In this document: in pieces, positions 59,211 to 64,000 of the stretch
Position numbering within the stretch: position 1 is the first letter of the stretch
Layout of the letters: each line of letters begins with the position of its first letter
Assembly (NCBI GenBank): GCA_905200645.1
Contig: CAJKLD010000001.1
Location: forward strand, 62,001-126,000
Length of the DNA: 64,000 bases
Source: an uncultured Phascolarctobacterium sp.
GTDB taxonomy: Bacteria > Bacillota > Negativicutes > Acidaminococcales > Acidaminococcaceae
Direction: 5' to 3'
Notes under the pieces: generated by a model
What the model saw: the letters and a program-made list of their open reading frames with translations, nothing else
Told to the model about the DNA's origin: nothing
Databases searched by the model: none
Position numbers and translations under genes: made by a program

Positions 59211-60659
59211 ATGGAGAAACTTTCACAGCTGTCAGCGCCTATTTATGAAGCCTTGGAAGCTTTCCGCAAAAAGCGTGTAGTACCCTTTGACGTTCCGGGA
59301 CATAAGCGTGGCCGTGGCAATCCGGAGCTGCGCGAGCTTTTGGGAGAAAAGTGCGTTAATTTGGACGTTAATTCGATGAAGCCGTTGGATAATCTGTGTC
59401 ATCCGGTGTCCGTAATTCGAGATGCGGAGCAGCTGGCGGCAGAGGCCTTTGGCGCGGCGCATGCGTTTTTTATGGTAGGCGGAACTACTTCCTCCGTGCA
59501 GAGCATGGTGCTTTCTTCGACTAAGGCGGGAGATAAAATTATTTTGCCGCGTAACGTGCATAAAAGCGTTATCAACGCGCTGGTTTTAAACGGCGCGATT
59601 CCGGTATATATCAATCCGGAGGTAGACAGTAAACTGGGGATTTCCTTGGGCATGGAAATTTCCGAAGTAGAAAAGGCTATTAGAGAAAACCCTGACGCTA
59701 AAGCGGTTTTGGTAAATAATCCTACCTATTACGGCATTTGCTCGGATTTGCGTTCTATTGTCAAGCTGGCGCATGCGCATAATATGCTGTGCTTGGTGGA
59801 TGAAGCGCATGGCACGCATTTTTATTTTGGCCCCAATATGCCGGTTAACGCTATGGCGGCGGGTGCCGACATGGCTTCCGTTTCCATGCACAAATCCGGC
59901 GGCAGTTTAACCCAAAGTTCCTTGCTCTTGACCGGGCCGAAGGTAAATTGGGAATATGTAAGTCAAATTATCAATCTGACACAAACCACCAGCGCTTCTT
60001 ATCTGCTGCTGTCCAGTTTGGATATTTCCCGGCGCAATCTGTATATGCGCGGCGAAAGCTCCTTTAGCAAGGTGGCGGAAATGGCGGAATATGCACGCGA
60101 GGAAATAAATACGATTGGCGGCTTTTATGCTTATGGCCGCGAGCTGATTAACGGCGGCAGTATTTTTGATTTTGACGTGACTAAGCTGTCTGTTTATACT
60201 CGCGATATCGGTTTGGCAGGCATTGAGGTTTACGATTTGCTGCGCGACGAATACGATATTCAAATTGAGTTTGGCGATATTGCCAATATTTTGGCGTATG
60301 TTTCTATTGGCGACCGTATTCAGGATATTGAAAGGCTGGTTGGCGCGCTGGCGGACATCAAGCGCTTGTATTCCTGCGATCCTTCCAAAATGCTGAACAC
60401 GGAATATATTGCGCCGCAGGTTAAGGTTTCTCCTCAGGAGGCTTTTTATGCCAAGGACGAATCTCTGCCCATTGGCGAAACTGCGGGACGTATTTGCAGT
60501 GAATTTGTTATGTGTTATCCGCCGGGAATTCCTATTTTGGCTCCGGGCGAGGTGATTACTCAGGAAATTATCGAGTACATCAATTACGCTAAGGAAAAAG
60601 GCTGCTCCATGCAGGGACCGGAGGATCCGGAAGTAAATAATATCAATGTGCTCGTATAG
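59211..60659 (+). CDS. Orn/Lys/Arg decarboxylase, fold III (SpeA/LdcI-like)
   Basis: PLP-dependent basic amino acid decarboxylase feeding polyamine synthesis. The 482-aa product is the short form (no N-terminal wing domain): VPGHKRGRGNPEL near the start, GGTTSSVQS (PLP phosphate, about 90-98), VNNPTYYGICSDL, LVDEAHGTHF (Asp197, His200) and the PLP Lys in SMHKSGGSLTQ (Lys228), followed by the C-terminal Orn/Arg/Lys decarboxylase domain with PPGIPILAPGE. Whether it uses arginine, lysine or ornithine cannot be read from sequence. Context (SpeE-like and carboxynorspermidine genes) favours a role in making putrescine, agmatine or cadaverine. Confidence 0.88.
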   Translation: MEKLSQLSAPIYEALEAFRKKRVVPFDVPGHKRGRGNPELRELLGEKCVNLDVNSMKPLDNLCHPVSVIRDAEQLAAEAFGAAHAFFMVGGTTSSVQSMVLSSTKAGDKIILPRNVHKSVINALVLNGAIPVYINPEVDSKLGISLGMEISEVEKAIRENPDAKAVLVNNPTYYGICSDLRSIVKLAHAHNMLCLVDEAHGTHFYFGPNMPVNAMAAGADMASVSMHKSGGSLTQSSLLLTGPKVNWEYVSQIINLTQTTSASYLLLSSLDISRRNLYMRGESSFSKVAEMAEYAREEINTIGGFYAYGRELINGGSIFDFDVTKLSVYTRDIGLAGIEVYDLLRDEYDIQIEFGDIANILAYVSIGDRIQDIERLVGALADIKRLYSCDPSKMLNTEYIAPQVKVSPQEAFYAKDESLPIGETAGRICSEFVMCYPPGIPILAPGEVITQEIIEYINYAKEKGCSMQGPEDPEVNNINVLV

Positions 60660-60703
60660 ATGCGAAAATTTTTATACTTAAATATATAAGGTTGTGATGG
60701 ATA

Positions 60704-61558
60704 ATGGAGCTGTGGTTTTCTGATTATCATACTGATGATGTTAAACTGGATATAAAAATTGAAAAGCAGCTTTTTGGTGAGGATACCGATTTTCAGCGTA
60801 TCGATGTGTTTGAATCCAAAGAATTTGGTCGTTTTATTTCCTGCGATGGTACTATCGTATTTTCGCAAAAGGACGAATTTATTTATGATGAAATGATTGT
60901 ACATGTGCCTATGGCGGTGCATCCTTTGGTGCGCAAGGTGCTGGTTATCGGCGGCGGCGACGGCGGCGTAGCCCGCGAACTGTCGCGCTATCCCGAAATA
61001 GAAGCTATTGACGTGGTAGAAACGGACCATGTTTTTATTGATGTGTGCCGTGATTATTTTCCCGATAACGCTGTGGGCTTGGACGACGCGCGCGTAACGA
61101 TTTTTAATGCTAATGGCCTGCGTTTTCTGCGTTCTAAAGTTAATGAATATGATTTGATTATCAATGATGCTATTGATCCATTGGGGCATGCAGCTGGTTT
61201 ATTCACGAAAGAATTCTATGGTAACTGTTTCCGCGCATTGCAAGAGGATGGCATTATGGTTTATCAGCACGGCAGTCCGTTCTATGATGAAGATGAAGAA
61301 ACCTGTCGCGCTATGCACCGTAAAGCCAGTCACAGCTTTCCTATCAGCCGTGTATATCAGGCGGCTATTCCTACTTGTCCGTCAGGCTATTGGCTCTTTG
61401 GCTTTGCTTCCAAAAAATATCATCCGCTCAAGGATTTTGACCCTGTAAAATGGAAGGCAAGGAACATTAAAACTTGGTATTATTCTGCTAATCTGCATAA
61501 GGGAGCGTTTATGCTGCCGAAGTATGTGGAAGATATGCTTGAAGAAGAAGAAAAATAG
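60704..61558 (+). CDS. speE: SpeE-like aminopropyltransferase (spermidine synthase family)
   Basis: Spermidine-synthase fold protein, normally transferring an aminopropyl group from decarboxylated SAM to a diamine. The 284-aa product has the N-terminal beta domain (LWFSDYHTDDVKLDIKIEKQ), YDEMIVHVPMAVHP, the cofactor loop VIGGGDGGVARE (about 84-95), VETDHVFIDV and the catalytic Asp in LIINDAIDPLGHA. In SpeE the last motif is usually DSSDP/DSTDP, so the site is a little divergent. No speD (decarboxylated SAM supply) is in the window. It lies 44 bases after the decarboxylase in the same operon. Confidence 0.87.
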   Translation: MELWFSDYHTDDVKLDIKIEKQLFGEDTDFQRIDVFESKEFGRFISCDGTIVFSQKDEFIYDEMIVHVPMAVHPLVRKVLVIGGGDGGVARELSRYPEIEAIDVVETDHVFIDVCRDYFPDNAVGLDDARVTIFNANGLRFLRSKVNEYDLIINDAIDPLGHAAGLFTKEFYGNCFRALQEDGIMVYQHGSPFYDEDEETCRAMHRKASHSFPISRVYQAAIPTCPSGYWLFGFASKKYHPLKDFDPVKWKARNIKTWYYSANLHKGAFMLPKYVEDMLEEEEK

Positions 61559-61616
61559 TCAGCGCGCATTTATTGATTTAATTTGTTATAGAAAAATTTT
61601 GAAGGAGATGAATTTT

Positions 61617-62876
61617 ATGAGTAAATTATTAGTAATCGGTTGCGGCGGCGTTGCAGGTGTTGCTATCGCTAAATGCTGTCAAAACAGCAGTGTGTTTACG
61701 GAGCTGTGCATTGCCAGCCGTACTAAGGCAAAATGCGATGCAGTTGCCGAAAAATTACAGCCTACTACTTCTACCAAAATTACCACAGCTAAGGTAGATG
61801 CAGATAGTAAGGAAGAATTAGTTGATTTAATTAAAGCTTATCAGCCGGACGCTGTGCTCAACGTGGCGCTGCCCTATCAGGATTTGACTATTATGGATGC
61901 CTGCTTGGAATGCAAGGTTGATTATATCGATACTGCTAATTATGAACCGGAAAATATCGATGACCCTGCTTGGCGCGAGGTTTATGACAAACGCTGCAAG
62001 GAAGAGGGTTTCTCTGCTTACTTCGATTATTCCTGGCAATGGGCATATAAAAAGAAATTTGCCGACGCAGGCATTATGGCGCTTTTGGGGACAGGCTTTG
62101 ACCCAGGCGTTACCAGCGTTTTTTCTGCCTACGCGTTAAAACACTATTTTGACCAAATAGATACCATTGATATTTTAGACTGCAACGGCGGTGATCATGG
62201 TTATCCCTTCGCTACAAACTTCAATCCCGAAATCAATCTGCGCGAGGTTTCTGCTCCCGGTTCTTATTGGGAAAACGGTAAGTGGGTAGAAATTCCTGCT
62301 ATGGCTATTAAACGTGAATATGATTTCCCCGAAGTTGGTATGAAGGATATGTATCTGCTGCACCATGAGGAAATTGAATCTTTGGCTAAAAATATTCCTG
62401 GCGTCAAACGCATTCGCTTCTTTATGACCTTTGGCCAAAGCTATTTAACACACATGAAATGTCTGGAAAACGTTGGTATGCTGTCCACTAAGCCTATGCT
62501 GTACGAAGGCCGCGAAATTGTACCTATTCAATTTTTGAAAGCCTTGCTGCCTGATCCCGCTTCCTTGGGACCGCGTACAGTGGGTAAGACTAATATTGGC
62601 TGTATATTTACCGGTACCAAAAACGGCGCAAAGAAAACCGTTTATATTTATAATGTCTGTGACCATCAGGAATGCTACAAAGAAGTTGGCTCTCAAGCTA
62701 TCAGCTATACCACAGGCGTGCCTGCGATGATTGGTACTGCTTTAGTTATTACTAAGCAATGGCAGGGCAAGGGCGTATTCAATGTAGAAGAATTTGATCC
62801 TGATCCGTATATGGAGATGCTCAATCAATACGGTCTGCCTTGGGTAGTTGAAGAAAATCCGGCGTTGGTAGAATAA
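61617..62876 (+). CDS. Carboxynorspermidine synthase (saccharopine dehydrogenase family)
   Basis: NADPH-dependent enzyme that condenses aspartate semialdehyde with a diamine to carboxynorspermidine or carboxyspermidine, the SAM-independent route to triamines. The 419-aa protein has the Rossmann loop VIGCGGVAGVAIAKCC (residues 6-21), VALPYQDLTIMDACLE, DTANYEPENIDDPAW and FDPGVTSVFSAYA, typical of Lys1-like carboxynorspermidine dehydrogenases. Start: ATG 61617 after GAAGGAG; the frame upstream overlaps speE and is not protein-like. Adjacent to the matching decarboxylase, which fixes the assignment. Confidence 0.92.
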   Translation: MSKLLVIGCGGVAGVAIAKCCQNSSVFTELCIASRTKAKCDAVAEKLQPTTSTKITTAKVDADSKEELVDLIKAYQPDAVLNVALPYQDLTIMDACLECKVDYIDTANYEPENIDDPAWREVYDKRCKEEGFSAYFDYSWQWAYKKKFADAGIMALLGTGFDPGVTSVFSAYALKHYFDQIDTIDILDCNGGDHGYPFATNFNPEINLREVSAPGSYWENGKWVEIPAMAIKREYDFPEVGMKDMYLLHHEEIESLAKNIPGVKRIRFFMTFGQSYLTHMKCLENVGMLSTKPMLYEGREIVPIQFLKALLPDPASLGPRTVGKTNIGCIFTGTKNGAKKTVYIYNVCDHQECYKEVGSQAISYTTGVPAMIGTALVITKQWQGKGVFNVEEFDPDPYMEMLNQYGLPWVVEENPALVE

Positions 62877-62877
62877 G

Positions 62878-64000
62878 ATGACGGACGCAAAAAAGACGGT
62901 AATGCCGGCTTATGCGGTGAACACAGCTAAAGGTGAGGCTAAGCTGCAAGCAATGCAGGAACGGCTGGCTTTGGCAAAGCAGGAAGCGGTTTTACAGGCA
63001 CTGCCTACTCCCTGCTATGTAGTGGACGAGGCTAAGCTGATAAAAAATTTAGAGCTGCTGCAAAAGGTACAGCAGGAAACCAGTTGCCATATTTTGCTGG
63101 CGCAGAAATGTTTTTCTATGTTTCGCCTTTATCCTTTGATTGGTCAATATTTGGCAGGAACTACTGCCAGCGGTATTTACGAGGCGCGTCTTGGCCGTGA
63201 GGAAATGGGGAAGGAAAACCATGTTTTTGCGCCTGCGTTTAAAGACGAAGATATGCAGGAGCTGGTGCAGGTTTGCGACCATATTGTTTTCAATTCCATG
63301 GCGCAGTTGGAAAAACATCGTTCCGTTTGGCAGGAGGCTGGTGTCAGCGTCGGCATTCGCGTCAATCCGGAATATTCTACGCAGGAAGCGGAGCATGCCA
63401 TTTACGATCCCTGCGCTTATGGTTCTCGCTTGGGAGTAACCTTGGCTAATTTTCCGGAGCAGCTTCCCGAAGGTGTTGAGGGACTGCATTTTCATACCTT
63501 ATGCGAGCAGAATGCGGACGACTTAATCGCTACCTTTAAAGCTTTTGAAAGCAAATTCGGCAAATATTTTGCGCAGCTCAAATGGCTGAATCTTGGCGGC
63601 GGCCATCACATTACCCGCGCCGATTATGACGTGCAGGCTTTAATCGACTTGCTTAATTATATCCGTACTACCTATAATTTAAAGGTATATTTGGAACCGG
63701 GCGAAGCAGTCGCCTTGAACGCCGGCTATTTAGTGACCGAGGTATTGGATATTGTGCGTAATGGTTTGGAAGTTCTGATTTTAGATGCTTCTGCGGCCTG
63801 TCATATGCCGGATGTGTTAGAAATGCCTTATCGTCCGCCTTTGCGTGGAGGTTTTGCAGCCGGCGAAAAGCCGTATACCTATCGTTTGTCTTCCATGACC
63901 TGCTTGGCAGGGGATGTGATTGGCGATTACAGCTTTGTTAAGAAAATAAGAATTGGCGACAAGCTTATTTTTGAGGATATGGCTATTTATTCTATGGTGA
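62878..64000 (+). CDS. nspC: Carboxynorspermidine decarboxylase, 3' end outside window
   Basis: PLP-dependent decarboxylase that finishes norspermidine or spermidine synthesis by this route. The 374 visible codons run off the right edge without stop. The PLP Lys is in CHILLAQKCFSMF (about residue 76); HFHTLCEQNADDL, NLGGGHHITRADYD, LEPGEAVALNAGY and the ACHMPDVLEMPYRPPL substrate region follow in family order. An N-terminal extension of about 40 residues precedes the usual start (LPTPCYVVDEAKL). ATG 62878 is one base after the preceding stop; a weak AAGATG-type site only, so coupling to the upstream gene is likely. Confidence 0.93.
   Translation, partial: MTDAKKTVMPAYAVNTAKGEAKLQAMQERLALAKQEAVLQALPTPCYVVDEAKLIKNLELLQKVQQETSCHILLAQKCFSMFRLYPLIGQYLAGTTASGIYEARLGREEMGKENHVFAPAFKDEDMQELVQVCDHIVFNSMAQLEKHRSVWQEAGVSVGIRVNPEYSTQEAEHAIYDPCAYGSRLGVTLANFPEQLPEGVEGLHFHTLCEQNADDLIATFKAFESKFGKYFAQLKWLNLGGGHHITRADYDVQALIDLLNYIRTTYNLKVYLEPGEAVALNAGYLVTEVLDIVRNGLEVLILDASAACHMPDVLEMPYRPPLRGGFAAGEKPYTYRLSSMTCLAGDVIGDYSFVKKIRIGDKLIFEDMAIYSMV

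Noticed and set aside
1..64000. CRISPR array
   Set aside because: No regularly spaced direct repeats of 23-47 bases were seen on reading through the window.

Overview
The window comes from a diderm (outer-membrane-bearing) Firmicute of the class Negativicutes. Its first half is one dense block of outer-membrane biogenesis genes (mlaD, tolC, tamB, bamA, three ompH/skp paralogues, the lipid A and Kdo genes, msbA, lpt). Firmicute-style traits sit beside it: DUF401, a MerR/AdhR-type regulator, GGAGG-type ribosome sites and consensus sigma-A promoters. The gene set and order fit Acidaminococcaceae, perhaps Phascolarctobacterium, but the genus is inference and no 16S gene is present.

Layout. 1-13.7 kb: 3' part of mlaD (with a beta-rich C-terminal region), a tolC-type gene behind a perfect consensus promoter with a palindrome on the start site, tamB, a small sigma-70-family factor, an anchored protein of unknown function, bamA, an uncharacterised exported protein, and three Skp/OmpH paralogues (two are lipoproteins). 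13.7-18.9 kb: lpxD, a late acyltransferase, lpxC, fabZ, lpxA, lpxI, closed by a terminator. 18.9-33.3 kb: lpxB, msbA, a waaA-lpxK fusion gene, kdsB, kdsA, kdsD, kdsC, a second acyltransferase, lptC, lptA, lptB, a single lptF/G-type permease, a DUF3084 protein and a YqgF-like protein, closed by a terminator. Together these make Kdo2-lipid A, flip it and carry it to the outer membrane, and fold the outer-membrane proteins.

33.3-40.1 kb: a cyclodeaminase gene and two tRNA-Ser genes. A 5.8 kb accessory segment then starts in tRNA-Ser(GCU) and ends in a 63-nt copy of that tRNA's 3' part. It carries a methyltransferase overlapping a PLD-SF2 helicase, several unknown genes and a DUF4160 pair, and no visible integrase. 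40.2-43.7 kb: an electrophile-stress-like regulon. A MerR regulator with a conserved Cys lies among two flavodoxin-fold reductases and a secreted CMD-family protein, each behind a promoter with a 19-bp spacer and an AdhR-like operator; a broken hydrolase gene follows the first reductase. 43.9-50.1 kb: an iron-type alcohol dehydrogenase, tRNA-Leu(CAG), two exported proteins, a two-gene Septu-like defence system (ptuA/ptuB) and a DUF401 permease. 50.1-53.6 kb: a graveyard of decayed genes (ackA, CoA-transferase A and B, atoE and a PucR-type regulator).

53.7-64 kb: phosphohexomutase, galE, tRNA-Leu(UAG), acetolactate synthase with the small subunit first and an intrinsic terminator in its leader, and a polyamine operon (Orn/Lys/Arg decarboxylase, SpeE-like protein, carboxynorspermidine synthase, carboxynorspermidine decarboxylase cut by the window end). 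The polyamine operon is preceded by about 270 nt of highly structured, apparently noncoding leader that ends in a strong terminator. I could not assign this leader to a known RNA family; it is the best candidate here for an undescribed regulatory RNA.
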